Origin: Cereibacter sphaeroides
GTDB lineage: Bacteria > Pseudomonadota > Alphaproteobacteria > Rhodobacterales > Rhodobacteraceae
Direction of reading: 5' to 3'
Length of the DNA: 64,000 nt
NCBI GenBank assembly: GCA_003243455.1
Contig: QFQS01000001.1
Location: forward strand, 1-64,000
Shown here: piece by piece, positions 51,687 through 59,674 of the stretch
How the letters are laid out: each line of letters starts with the position of its first letter
Numbering within the stretch: the stretch's first letter is position 1
The notes under the pieces: model-generated
Databases searched by the model: none
Told to the model about the DNA's origin: nothing
The model's input: only the letters and a program-made list of their open reading frames with translations
Made by a program: the position numbers and the translations under genes

Positions 51687-52954
51687 AATATCTTTCAGTT
51701 TGCAGCGGGATCGAGGCCGCGACGCAGGCTTGGCATCCGCTCGGGTGGAAGCCGGTTGCGTTCTCGGAAATCAACAAATTCCCATCGGCCGTCTTGGCCC
51801 ATCACTACCCCGATGTGCCCAATTGGGGCGACATGACGAAATTCGAGGAGTGGCCCGATGCAGTTGTCGATGTTCTCGTCGGAGGAACCCCCTGCCAGTC
51901 ATTCAGCGTTGCGGGGCTGCGAAAGGGGCTGGCTGACCCGCGCGGGAACCTCATGCTCACCTATCTTGCCCTCGCTGCACGCTATCGGCCCGACTGGCTG
52001 GTTTGGGAGAACGTGCCCGGCGTCCTGTCCAGCAACGGAGGACGGGATTTTGGTTCCTTCCTCGGGGCGCTGGGGCAACTCGGGTATGGGTTCGCCTACC
52101 GAGTGCTTGACGCTCAATACGTCCGAACACGCCGCTTCCCTTGGGCTGTCCCCCAACGACGGCGCCGTGTGTTCGTTATCGGATATCTTGGAGACTGGCG
52201 ACGTGCCGCGGCGGTTCTATTTGACCGCGAAAGCCTGTCTGGGCATCCTGCGCCGCGCCGAGAAGCGGGGAAAGGTCTTACCCACGATGTTGCTGGCAGC
52301 CTTGTCAGCAGTGGCCGGGGCACAGAGCGGGCCGGTGACACCCGAGGACAAGATCCGGTCATAGCAATCGCGTCGACCGGCAATGTGGCGCATTGCCTGA
52401 ACGCTGGCGGCATGGGTCGGATCGACTACGAGACCAAAACCATGGTTGCCCATGCCCTGCGCGGCGAGGGCTTCGACGCCAGCGAGGACGGGACCGGGCG
52501 TGGCACGCCAATTGTGCCGATAGCCTTCGACTGCAAGGGCACCGAGGTTCAATTCCTTGCCGACGGTTCGCACCCGACGCTGCGCAGCATGGGGCACAAC
52601 AACAGTCATCAGAATGCAGGCGGTCATGCCGCGGTCGCCTTCGACATGCGCGGTCGCGAAGGCGGGGCGATGCCCGAAGGTCCGCACGACACGGCGAACA
52701 TTCGGGCGGCATCGGGCGGATCGTCGCGCAGCTACGTCGCGCAACTCTATGCCTGGGCCGTGCGCCGCCTCACCCCGACCGAATGCGAGCGCCTGCAGGG
52801 CTTTGAGTCTGGCTTCACGCGCATCCCCTATCGCGGCAAGCCAGCCGACAGGTGCCCAGACGGCCCTCGCTACAAGGCCCTCGGCAACAGCATGGCGGTC
52901 AACGTCATGGAATGGCTGGGCGAACGGATCGCGGAAGTGGACGCATGGGCATGA
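51683..52954 (+). CDS. Phage C5-cytosine DNA methyltransferase
   Basis: The 423-aa protein is a complete C5-cytosine methyltransferase. Motif I is LSVCSGIEAATQAW, motif IV has the catalytic Cys in GGTPCQSFSVAG (C71), motif VI is WENVPGVL (E109), motif VIII is QRRRRVFVIG, and motif X is GNSMAVNVMEWLG near residue 400. The region between VIII and IX (about 170-380) is the target-recognition domain. No restriction enzyme gene lies beside it, so it is probably a solitary phage modification enzyme. Confidence 0.93.
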   Translation: MKYLSVCSGIEAATQAWHPLGWKPVAFSEINKFPSAVLAHHYPDVPNWGDMTKFEEWPDAVVDVLVGGTPCQSFSVAGLRKGLADPRGNLMLTYLALAARYRPDWLVWENVPGVLSSNGGRDFGSFLGALGQLGYGFAYRVLDAQYVRTRRFPWAVPQRRRRVFVIGYLGDWRRAAAVLFDRESLSGHPAPRREAGKGLTHDVAGSLVSSGRGTERAGDTRGQDPVIAIASTGNVAHCLNAGGMGRIDYETKTMVAHALRGEGFDASEDGTGRGTPIVPIAFDCKGTEVQFLADGSHPTLRSMGHNNSHQNAGGHAAVAFDMRGREGGAMPEGPHDTANIRAASGGSSRSYVAQLYAWAVRRLTPTECERLQGFESGFTRIPYRGKPADRCPDGPRYKALGNSMAVNVMEWLGERIAEVDAWA

Positions 52955-53121
52955 CCTTCCGCGAACTCATCGAGATCAACCTGTCGAACGGCTACGGCGT
53001 CGAGGACATAGCCGTCCAGTACGGCCATCCGCTCCCGTCAGTGCGTCGCGAGGTCCAGAAGATCAGGGATGAAGGCCGGATCGAGCAGGTGCTTGGGTTG
53101 AAGAAGGTGAAAAGAGCTTGA
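52951..53121 (+). CDS. Small HTH-like phage protein (56 aa)
   Basis: This short gene encodes MTFRELIEINLSNGYGVEDI and a helix-turn-helix-like rest (YGHPLPSVRREVQKIRDEG) with a basic end. The start ATG 52951 overlaps the methyltransferase stop; an earlier ATG at 52945 is possible. It overlaps the next gene by four bases. It may assist replication or regulate it; no family is named. Confidence 0.65.
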   Translation: MTFRELIEINLSNGYGVEDIAVQYGHPLPSVRREVQKIRDEGRIEQVLGLKKVKRA

Positions 53122-53891
53122 GCGGAACAGTGAATATCGCCCGTAGCCTGTTTCACGACGAGGCGTTCAAGGACCAGCCCTATACGGAGCGCGAGGCCTT
53201 CATGTGGCTGGTCATGGAAGCCTCTTGGAAGGACCGGACCAAGCGCATTGGGAACGTGGTCGTCGACCTGAAGCGCGGGCAACTAGCAGCCTCTATCCGC
53301 TTCATGGCGGAGGCCTGGGATTGGGAAAAGTCCACCGTCGACAGGTTTTTGAAGCGGTTAGAAAAGCGGGACATGATCGGGACAGAGTGCGGGACAGGCA
53401 CAACAGTCATAACCATCAGAAAATACAACGAATATCAGGGCGGCGACAATTCGAGCGGGACGGACGATTTTGAAAAGCGGGACAGCAGCGGGACAGCAGC
53501 GGGACAAACTAGAACTCCTGAAGAAACTCCTGAAGCATCTTTAGAACAGAATACTGGTCGTCCGACGCAGTTGGTTTTGGTCGCTGAGAACGATCAGCCC
53601 AAGCCGAAAACAACGGACGGCTTTGACAGGTTCTGGTCCGCTTTCCCCCAGAAGGGCAGGGTCGCCAAGAAGGCAGCCCACGAAAAATACTGCCGTGCGG
53701 TGAAGTCGGGGGTGGACGCGGAGCGCATCATTTCAGCGGCCGAGGCGTACAGCCGAACGGACCGTGTTCAGCGCGGCTTCGCCATGCATGCAACGACCTG
53801 GCTCAATGGCGGCTGCTGGGATGATGAAGCCGAAGCGCCTCCCCACCACAGCCGTCGCAATCCCCCAATTCATGAAGAGGTGTTCCGGTGA
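53118..53891 (+). CDS. Phage replication initiator-like protein
   Basis: The 257-aa protein has an N-terminal winged-helix part (about residues 25-100, AFMWLVMEASWKD and FLKRLEKRDMI), a disordered polar linker, and a C-terminal helical motif (FDRFWSAFPQKGRVAKKAAHEK then AMHATTWLNGGCW) typical of phage O-like or DnaD-like initiators that load the helicase. It starts with TTG 53118 overlapping the upstream stop; GTG 53130 is an alternative. The DnaB gene follows with a four-base overlap. Confidence 0.78.
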   Translation: MSGTVNIARSLFHDEAFKDQPYTEREAFMWLVMEASWKDRTKRIGNVVVDLKRGQLAASIRFMAEAWDWEKSTVDRFLKRLEKRDMIGTECGTGTTVITIRKYNEYQGGDNSSGTDDFEKRDSSGTAAGQTRTPEETPEASLEQNTGRPTQLVLVAENDQPKPKTTDGFDRFWSAFPQKGRVAKKAAHEKYCRAVKSGVDAERIISAAEAYSRTDRVQRGFAMHATTWLNGGCWDDEAEAPPHHSRRNPPIHEEVFR

Positions 53892-55306
53892 ACGAGATCA
53901 GTTCGATACGACCTGCCGAATATCTCAACGTAGAGGCAGAGCAGCAGCTTCTCGGTATGATCCTGACCAACAACGGCGCGCTGGACCTGGTGTCGGATAT
54001 CCTGAAGCCGGAACTGTTTGGCGATCCGCTGCACGCCCGGATTTACGAGATTTGCACCAACCGCATTGCCAAGGGCCATCTGGTTTCGCCGGTCGCGCTG
54101 AAGTCGATCCTCGAAAACGACGAGGGCCTGAAGCAACTCGGTGGTCCGGCGTATCTAGCGCGAATGGCTGGCGCCGCGATCACGCCGAAGGCAGCACGCG
54201 AATACGCCAAGCTGATCATCGAGCAGGCAGCGCGCCGTGTGCTTCAGGGCGCGGTCGCTGAGGCATCATCCGGGCTTTTCGCGGGCAGCGAGAGCGCCGA
54301 AGTCAAGGCTGGCCTCCTGCAGGCGCTCCACGCGCTACCAGAGGCATCGGGGGAAGAGACAACCTTCTCGCTGATGAAGGCTGTGACCGAGGCGGTAGAC
54401 GCTGCGATCAAGTCCTATCAGGGCGAGAATACCTTCCTGAAAACCGGCGTCGAACCTCTGGACAGGGTTATCCGGGGCCTTGGGCCTGGCGATTACTGCC
54501 TGTTGGGTGGTGCGACTTCGATGGGCAAGACCTCTCTCGCCCTCGAAATAGCCGCCAACGTCGCCATCAAGCAGCGCAAGGGCGTGTGCTTCGTCTCTCT
54601 GGAGATGACCCGGCACGAGCTGGCAACGCGCATGGCCTCTGCCGTTGCCCGTGTTCCCTACACCGAGTTGCGATCCGCTTCCGACATGGAAGAGGCCAAT
54701 TTCCGCAAGTGGGTCGAGGCAGCGCAGGCGATTGCAGATGCGCCGATGGAAATCATCCCAAAGCATGTGCGCGATTTGCCGGCCATCCACGCCGCAGCGC
54801 GCAAGGTTCAGCGCTCCATGGGCGACAGCCTCTCTCTGCTGGTGGTGGACTATGCCCAGCTTGTCAGGGCGCCTGGTAAGGGGCGGTACGAGCAGATGAC
54901 CGACGTCTCGATCGGCATCAAGCACGTCGCCGGTCTCTTGGGTGTCCCCGTCATCGCCCTCTGCCAATTGAGCCGGGACATAGGGATGCGCGACGACAAG
55001 CGGCCGCAGCTATCCGACATCAAGGAAAGTGGGCAGTTCGAGAACGACGCCGATCAGGTCGTGTTCTGTCACCGCGAAGGCTACTGGCTGCAGCGCCAAG
55101 GCCCGAAGCTCGATAAATCCGGCCAGATCACCGACAAGGCGCGCATCGAGTGGGAGGCCGATATGGCTGCCTGCAAGAACGTCATGGATCTGATCGTCAG
55201 GAAGAACCGGCACGGCAAGCTGGGCACGGCGCAAGTGGGCTTTCACGACGCGACCAACCGCTTCTGGAGCCTTAATCAGCGCGATGATGACGAGGAAAGG
55301 TTCTGA
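53888..55306 (+). CDS. dnaB: Replicative DNA helicase, DnaB family
   Basis: The 472-aa helicase has an N-terminal helical domain (residues about 10-110) and a RecA-like ATPase core. Walker A is GATSMGKT at 208-215, Walker B is LLVVDYAQLV, and the arginine-finger end has IVRKNRHGKLGTA. It unwinds DNA at the phage replication fork. The GTG start overlaps the initiator gene. It is separate from any host dnaB. Confidence 0.94.
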   Translation: MNEISSIRPAEYLNVEAEQQLLGMILTNNGALDLVSDILKPELFGDPLHARIYEICTNRIAKGHLVSPVALKSILENDEGLKQLGGPAYLARMAGAAITPKAAREYAKLIIEQAARRVLQGAVAEASSGLFAGSESAEVKAGLLQALHALPEASGEETTFSLMKAVTEAVDAAIKSYQGENTFLKTGVEPLDRVIRGLGPGDYCLLGGATSMGKTSLALEIAANVAIKQRKGVCFVSLEMTRHELATRMASAVARVPYTELRSASDMEEANFRKWVEAAQAIADAPMEIIPKHVRDLPAIHAAARKVQRSMGDSLSLLVVDYAQLVRAPGKGRYEQMTDVSIGIKHVAGLLGVPVIALCQLSRDIGMRDDKRPQLSDIKESGQFENDADQVVFCHREGYWLQRQGPKLDKSGQITDKARIEWEADMAACKNVMDLIVRKNRHGKLGTAQVGFHDATNRFWSLNQRDDDEERF

Positions 55307-55812
55307 TGGACGCCAAGTATCTCCGCCAGGTTCAGGAGGCAGGCTGGACCATCGTCGCCGTCGATGCGGGCGAGGTCATCGCTGGCTGCCCCAGAGCAGG
55401 ATGCGAACTCAAGCTGCGCATGAAGGAGGGTCAGAAGATACCATCCGCGTGCGGGGAGATATCCCCGCTGCAAGAGGCAGAGGTTGACGGATACGCGGAA
55501 ATCCAGCGGTTCCTGTGGGAACGTCGCCTCCAGCTGGACCTGTCAATTCAGGACGTGGAAGCCATAACCGGCTTCACACACGGCCATCTCGCCAAGATGG
55601 AGAAGCTGAACCCCACCAGAATACCGAACGCCCAGACCTTGACGGAATGGGCGCGTGGCCTTGGCTTCAAGATCGTATTCCGCCACGTCGGTCTGCCGCT
55701 CTACGCGCTCCGCACCATCGAACAGACCAGAGCAGGCCTCGCCAAGCGTCGTGTGTGGCAGCGCTTCCACCGCGGTCGCAGGATCAAGCTTCTGCCGCCG
55801 CCAAAGGACTAG
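55306..55812 (+). CDS. XRE-family HTH phage protein
   Basis: The 168-aa protein has a Cys-containing N-terminal part (AGCPRAGCELKLRM), then a helix-turn-helix region near residues 70-125 (FLWERRLQLDLSIQDVEAITG, HLAKMEKLNPTRI, LTEWARGLGF) and a very basic end (KRRVWQRFHRGRRIK). It likely binds DNA and may regulate late genes. It starts with the last base of the dnaB stop. Confidence 0.78.
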   Translation: MDAKYLRQVQEAGWTIVAVDAGEVIAGCPRAGCELKLRMKEGQKIPSACGEISPLQEAEVDGYAEIQRFLWERRLQLDLSIQDVEAITGFTHGHLAKMEKLNPTRIPNAQTLTEWARGLGFKIVFRHVGLPLYALRTIEQTRAGLAKRRVWQRFHRGRRIKLLPPPKD

Positions 55813-55822
55813 AGGTTCCGCA

Positions 55823-55963
55823 ATGCCGTCTGCTACAACGCCCACGCCGCGCAGGCGGTATCCTGGCCAGGATGGAGCGTCGGAGATGTGGTGTCCCCGA
55901 CGCTCCGCTCCAAAGCCGGTGAATTGCCCCCAATCCCCACGCATCGCATCAATTCCCGCATGA
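55823..55963 (+). CDS. Possible small phage protein (46 aa)
   Basis: A short frame starts at ATG 55823 behind AGAGG and ends with a TGA that overlaps the next gene's ATG as ATGA (55960-55963). The product has two Cys (MWCPRR, NCPQ) that might bind a metal, and is basic and Pro-rich. The ATGA link to the next gene argues for it; composition alone would not. No family is recognised. Confidence 0.45.
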   Translation: MPSATTPTPRRRYPGQDGASEMWCPRRSAPKPVNCPQSPRIASIPA

Positions 55964-56451
55964 ACGCCATGACACCATCACAAACAGCCTCTCTATCCCT
56001 CGGGGATGGGGCGCAGCCCCCCAAGATGACGCGCAAAGTCGCTAACGCCGTCAGTATTCTAGCCAGCACCGGTCAGACCGTCGCCGCAGCTGCCAAAGAA
56101 GCAGGGATGAACCCAGATGCCCTGTCCCGCGCCATACACAGGCCCGGCATGCAGGAGCATATCGAATATCTCAAAGCCCTGTATGCATTGGACGCAGACA
56201 AGCTGAAGGGCATGGCAAGAGGCGCAGCCATACGCGCAGGCATCGACCTCATGCACACCGCAAAGAGCGAAGCCGTAAGAGCAAGAATGGTGGAGTTGTT
56301 CGCTGGCGAGCGCGGTCCAGCCGTCGCCGTTCAGGTCAATGTGCCCGCCCCCACAGGCTATTCCTATGACCGTCCACCAGATGCCGCATCTAGTGCCGCG
56401 CCCGCGCAACCCACTGTAATAGATGGGCAATCCACACCTGTTGACGAATGA
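55960..56451 (+). CDS. Candidate small terminase subunit
   Basis: The 163-aa protein starts MNAMTPSQ and has a helix-turn-helix-like stretch (TGQTVAAAAKEAGMNPDALSRAIHRPGM) followed by a long helical part (EYLKALYALDADKLKGMARGAAIRAG), the layout of small terminase subunits, which select the packaging site. The end is disordered. Position before the large terminase supports the call, but an intervening RHH and HslV-like gene makes it less certain. Other in-frame starts are GTG 55888 and ATG 55969. Confidence 0.6.
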   Translation: MNAMTPSQTASLSLGDGAQPPKMTRKVANAVSILASTGQTVAAAAKEAGMNPDALSRAIHRPGMQEHIEYLKALYALDADKLKGMARGAAIRAGIDLMHTAKSEAVRARMVELFAGERGPAVAVQVNVPAPTGYSYDRPPDAASSAAPAQPTVIDGQSTPVDE

Positions 56452-56612
56452 GCCTGCGTCAACGGCAAAGTGTCACGCTTTGTTCTGGGTCTGTGCCTGC
56501 CTGGTGAACAGGAGCCGGGGGCCTTCGAATCGGGAGGGGGTGGGGGTAAAATCCGGCGCGGTCAGTGGCTACTCGTCTCTCCCTCTCGCTCGTCTCTCAA
56601 ATTTCATTTTTC

Positions 56613-56646
56613 CGTATATACAGGCGTGCATCGTATATATCGCCTG
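56613..56646. promoter_or_regulatory. A/T-rich promoter region with repeats before the RHH gene
   Basis: In the 234-nt gap between the small-terminase candidate and the RHH gene, CGTATATA occurs twice (56613-56620 and 56632-56639, 19 bp apart), and CAGGCG (56621-56626) and CGCCTG (56641-56646) form an inverted repeat. This A/T-rich spot stands out and is a probable late promoter or the RHH protein's own operator. Confidence 0.45.
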
Positions 56647-56685
56647 AACGCTGTGAATTGCCCTTCGTGAAGCATGGAGGTGCGA

Positions 56686-57069
56686 ATGTCTGAGGAACTG
56701 GTTCAGGTTGGGCTGAAGCTTCCGAAGGGGTTGCTTGAGCGGGTTGACGCGAAGGCTGGCGAGGGTCAGCGGACGCGGTTTATCCGGGAGGCTTTGGAGA
56801 CTGCGGTAAACCCGAAGGTGATATTGGTTCCGCGGAAGTTGGGCCCGCCGCCTGTTGTTCCGGGGAAGATGCGGGCGGATTGCTTGGAGCCGGGGACTTT
56901 GTCGTCGCAGGCGGAGCAGGTTCTGGGTCTGGCGCGGAAGTATCCACATTCGGAGCGGGACTTGGTTCGGGTTCTGGGGTGGCCGATGGGCGCAATTCAG
57001 GCGGCGATTTCCGAACTGGAGCAGGTGAAGGCTGTGAAGTGGGATCGCGGTGCGATCAGCGCAGCATGA
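56686..57069 (+). CDS. Ribbon-helix-helix phage protein
   Basis: The 127-aa protein has an N-terminal ribbon-helix-helix segment (VQVGLKLPKGLLERVDAK ... TRFIREALETAV, residues about 5-42) and a C-terminal winged-helix-like part (ERDLVRVLGWPMGAIQAAISELEQVKAVKWD). It should bind DNA and may control late genes. ATG 56686 is set by GGAGGTGCGA just upstream; ATG 56674 lacks such a site. It overlaps the HslV-like gene by four bases. Confidence 0.75.
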   Translation: MSEELVQVGLKLPKGLLERVDAKAGEGQRTRFIREALETAVNPKVILVPRKLGPPPVVPGKMRADCLEPGTLSSQAEQVLGLARKYPHSERDLVRVLGWPMGAIQAAISELEQVKAVKWDRGAISAA

Positions 57070-57482
57070 CCATCATAGTTGTTCGTGACGGCGTGATGGC
57101 TGTCGATAGCCGGGTTTCGGACGGCGGAACGGTTGTTGGCTCTGCGCTGAAATGGCGGGCGGTATCAGAGGACTTGGGTGGCGGGTACATCGCCGGGTCG
57201 GGTGATCTCGGGAAGGTTGAGCGTAATTTCGCGACCTTCCTGTCTGGTGAGGGCGAGTTGCTCGACGGCGTGGCGCTGGTCTGGCTGAAGCCGGATGGGG
57301 CCGTGATGGAATTCGATGGGGGTTGGTATCAGACCCAGGCGCCGTTTTTGGCCTACGGGTCGGGTCGGCATGTCGCCTTGGGCGCGCTGATGATGGGGGC
57401 AGATGCGGTCCGCGCGGTGGAGATCGCGTGCGAGGCGATGCCGGGTTCCTGCGGCGGCAAGATACATAGGCTTCTTTCATGA
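57066..57482 (+). CDS. Proteasome/HslV-like Ntn-hydrolase protein of the phage packaging cluster
   Basis: The 138-aa protein resembles the beta-type proteasome/HslV fold. It starts MTIIVVRDGVMAVDS, so removal of Met would expose Thr as N-terminal nucleophile. D14 in AVDSRV and K29 in SALKWRAV sit where HslV has its catalytic Asp and Lys, then come YIAGSGD and AYGSGRHVALGALMM, like the GSGG stretch of HslV. It lacks an ATPase partner here. ATGA overlaps join it to the RHH gene before and the terminase gene after, so it may process capsid or scaffold proteins. This is an inference from fold and context. Confidence 0.7.
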   Translation: MTIIVVRDGVMAVDSRVSDGGTVVGSALKWRAVSEDLGGGYIAGSGDLGKVERNFATFLSGEGELLDGVALVWLKPDGAVMEFDGGWYQTQAPFLAYGSGRHVALGALMMGADAVRAVEIACEAMPGSCGGKIHRLLS

Positions 57483-58972
57483 CCATCATGCCCTATGTGC
57501 CGGACGGGCCGGTGCTGACGAAATTCCTGTGGGATCGGAGCAAGTGTCCGATCATTCAGGGGCCGATCGAGAGCGGGACTTCCACCTGCTGCTGCCATAA
57601 AATCTGGGTCCACGCTAACGAGCAGCTTCCCGACAACGACGGGGTGCGCCGGACGCGGTGGATCACCACGCGGGACACCTACAAGGATCTGCGCGAGACG
57701 ACGATCAAGACCTGGCTGACATGGTTCCCTGAGCGGGAATGGGGGCCGATGGCCTGGTCAGAGCCGATGACGCACGTTCTGCGACGACCGCACTTCTCTG
57801 GCGACGGGACGATCACGGAATGCGAGAACATATTCCTCGCGATCCCCGATCCCGACATTGCCCGAAGGATGCTCGCCTCGTTCGAGATCACAGGCTGGTG
57901 GCGGAACGAAGGGCAGTTCGTCGAAAAGCGCGTCGTGGACGAATTGCACTCGCGGACAGCGCGCTATCCCTCTCGGCGGAACGGACCCGGCGCCACGTGG
58001 TTCGGCGGCTTCATCGACATGAACGCCCCCCTTGAGGGCCACTGGATACCATACATGCGGGGCGACGTTCCTATCCCTGCGGACTTCACCGACGATCAGA
58101 GGGCGGTCCTGCAGAGGCCCGACAACTGGACCTTCTACATGCAGCCGCCCGGTCTTCTGGAAAAGATCGTCGACGGGAAGGTGACATATCTGCCAAACCC
58201 GGAAGCGGAAAACCAGAAGCACATCACCGAGCCCTACATCGACAAGATCGTCGGCAAGGACAAGGACTGGATCGACGAGCGGATCATGTCCCGCACCGGC
58301 ATCCATGCTGGCGGCAAACCCGTCTATCCGATGTTCTTTGCCGCGGATCATATTTCAAACCGCGACATTGATCCGGTCACGGGCGCGCAGATCATTGTCG
58401 GGCTGGACTTCGGTAGGGAGCCAGCCGCCGTCTTCACCCAGTGCATCAACGAAAGGTGGACGGTCCTGTCCGAACTGATCGGATCGAACGAGAGCGCGGA
58501 GATATTCGCGCCCAGGGTCAAGAAGCACCTCGCCCAGAAATACCCCGGCTTCAAGGTGGTGTTCTACGGCGATCCCAGAGGTGCTGATCGGGGACAGAAT
58601 GTCGAGGTCACGGCCTATGACATCTATGCGCACCACGGCATGACGATCTCCCCCGCGACCTCAGACAACAACGTCGAGATGCGCCGCTCTGCCATGTCCT
58701 CCGTTTTGAACAGGCGAAATGGAATGAGGGTCAGCGCGTCTTGCACGACGCTCAAGGTCGGAATGGCCGGGGGCTATCACTATCCGAAGATCCGAGGAAC
58801 GGGCGGCTTTTCAGAAAAGCCGAAGAAAAACGTCTATTCCCATGCCTGCGAAGCGCTGGAAAACGCGATCCTCGGTGGCGGTGAAGGTGATATTCTGGTC
58901 AGACCCCCGGAGGCGATGCGCAAGAAAGCCTCCAGGCCCTTCCGCCACCGTGTCCAGTTGGTGCGACGTTGA
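57479..58972 (+). CDS. Phage terminase large subunit
   Basis: The 497-aa protein is the packaging motor and nuclease. The N-terminal ATPase has a Walker-A-like GPIESGTSTCC near residues 28-38 and an adjacent WITTRDTYKDLRETTI segment; the C-terminal nuclease part starts near residue 300 (IIVGLDFGREPAAVF) with a second Asp in FYGDPRGADRG. The start overlaps the HslV-like gene as ATGA. Similar terminases are found in short-tailed phages and prophages of alphaproteobacteria. Confidence 0.88.
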   Translation: MTIMPYVPDGPVLTKFLWDRSKCPIIQGPIESGTSTCCCHKIWVHANEQLPDNDGVRRTRWITTRDTYKDLRETTIKTWLTWFPEREWGPMAWSEPMTHVLRRPHFSGDGTITECENIFLAIPDPDIARRMLASFEITGWWRNEGQFVEKRVVDELHSRTARYPSRRNGPGATWFGGFIDMNAPLEGHWIPYMRGDVPIPADFTDDQRAVLQRPDNWTFYMQPPGLLEKIVDGKVTYLPNPEAENQKHITEPYIDKIVGKDKDWIDERIMSRTGIHAGGKPVYPMFFAADHISNRDIDPVTGAQIIVGLDFGREPAAVFTQCINERWTVLSELIGSNESAEIFAPRVKKHLAQKYPGFKVVFYGDPRGADRGQNVEVTAYDIYAHHGMTISPATSDNNVEMRRSAMSSVLNRRNGMRVSASCTTLKVGMAGGYHYPKIRGTGGFSEKPKKNVYSHACEALENAILGGGEGDILVRPPEAMRKKASRPFRHRVQLVRR

Positions 58973-59385
58973 CCCCGATCGAGGTCTATGTCGGCTTCCA
59001 CAGCCCATCCCTGAGAAATGGTGAAGGGCAAATCGACCCCCGCTGCTGGCTCGGCCATGTGGTCGCATGGGGCTACACCGAGGACGAGACCTGGTTCTTC
59101 CTCGATCCTCAAGGGGCAGGGATGCGGATCGCCATCGTCCACCGCTACGAGGACGTGAACGACCTTCTCGCGGCACACTTCGCCGCCTGCGCGATGATCC
59201 TCAGACAGCCCTATCGCTTCCCCGAGTTCCGCATTCCGCTTCATGGGCTGATGACCTGCGCGACCATCTGCGGCCAACTGACCGGCGTCCGTGCATTACT
59301 GCCCCGAACCCTGCGCCGTAGATTGCTGGCGCGAGGCGCGGAGATCATCCATGAAGTCCCAAAAGAGCACAGGCGAAAGCGCTGA
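58969..59385 (+). CDS. Phage protein of unknown function between terminase and portal
   Basis: The 138-aa protein starts at TTG 58969, overlapping the terminase stop. It has strand-rich segments (IEVYVGFHSPS, CWLGHVVAWGYTEDETWFFLDPQ) and a basic end. The Cys at 27 and several His might be catalytic, but no family is recognised with confidence. It precedes another small gene that it overlaps by 35 bases. Confidence 0.72.
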   Translation: MTPIEVYVGFHSPSLRNGEGQIDPRCWLGHVVAWGYTEDETWFFLDPQGAGMRIAIVHRYEDVNDLLAAHFAACAMILRQPYRFPEFRIPLHGLMTCATICGQLTGVRALLPRTLRRRLLARGAEIIHEVPKEHRRKR

Positions 59386-59674
59386 AGCCATTGCAGCCCG
59401 GCAGCGGGAGCGGCGCCTGTCCGAGATCGACGCTCTTTCAACGACCCAGGAAGCCGCCGCCGATCTCGATACCGATCTGCGCTCGATCTATGGCCTGCGG
59501 AAACTCCGCAACCAGGCCAGCGCGCCAGTCCCCACCACCACGACGAAGCCGATCGCTCCTGTCGCGGTTGACCGTTCAACGGCCGGGACGCACGCCGCCG
59601 CCGCCTCGAAAAACCCGGTCCTCTGGCTCAGTTCCCTGCGCCCGCAGCAGCTTCAGAACGGGCAAAACCGGTGA
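59351..59674 (+). CDS. Small phage protein upstream of the portal gene
   Basis: The 107-aa protein starts MKSQKSTGESAEAIAARQRE and has a helical basic/acidic first half (RQRERRLSEIDALSTTQEAAADLD), then a Thr/Pro/Ala-rich linker and a short end. The start at 59351 lies inside the previous gene, and the stop overlaps the portal gene by four bases. It may be a virion or assembly accessory protein. Function is unknown. Confidence 0.65.
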   Translation: MKSQKSTGESAEAIAARQRERRLSEIDALSTTQEAAADLDTDLRSIYGLRKLRNQASAPVPTTTTKPIAPVAVDRSTAGTHAAAASKNPVLWLSSLRPQQLQNGQNR

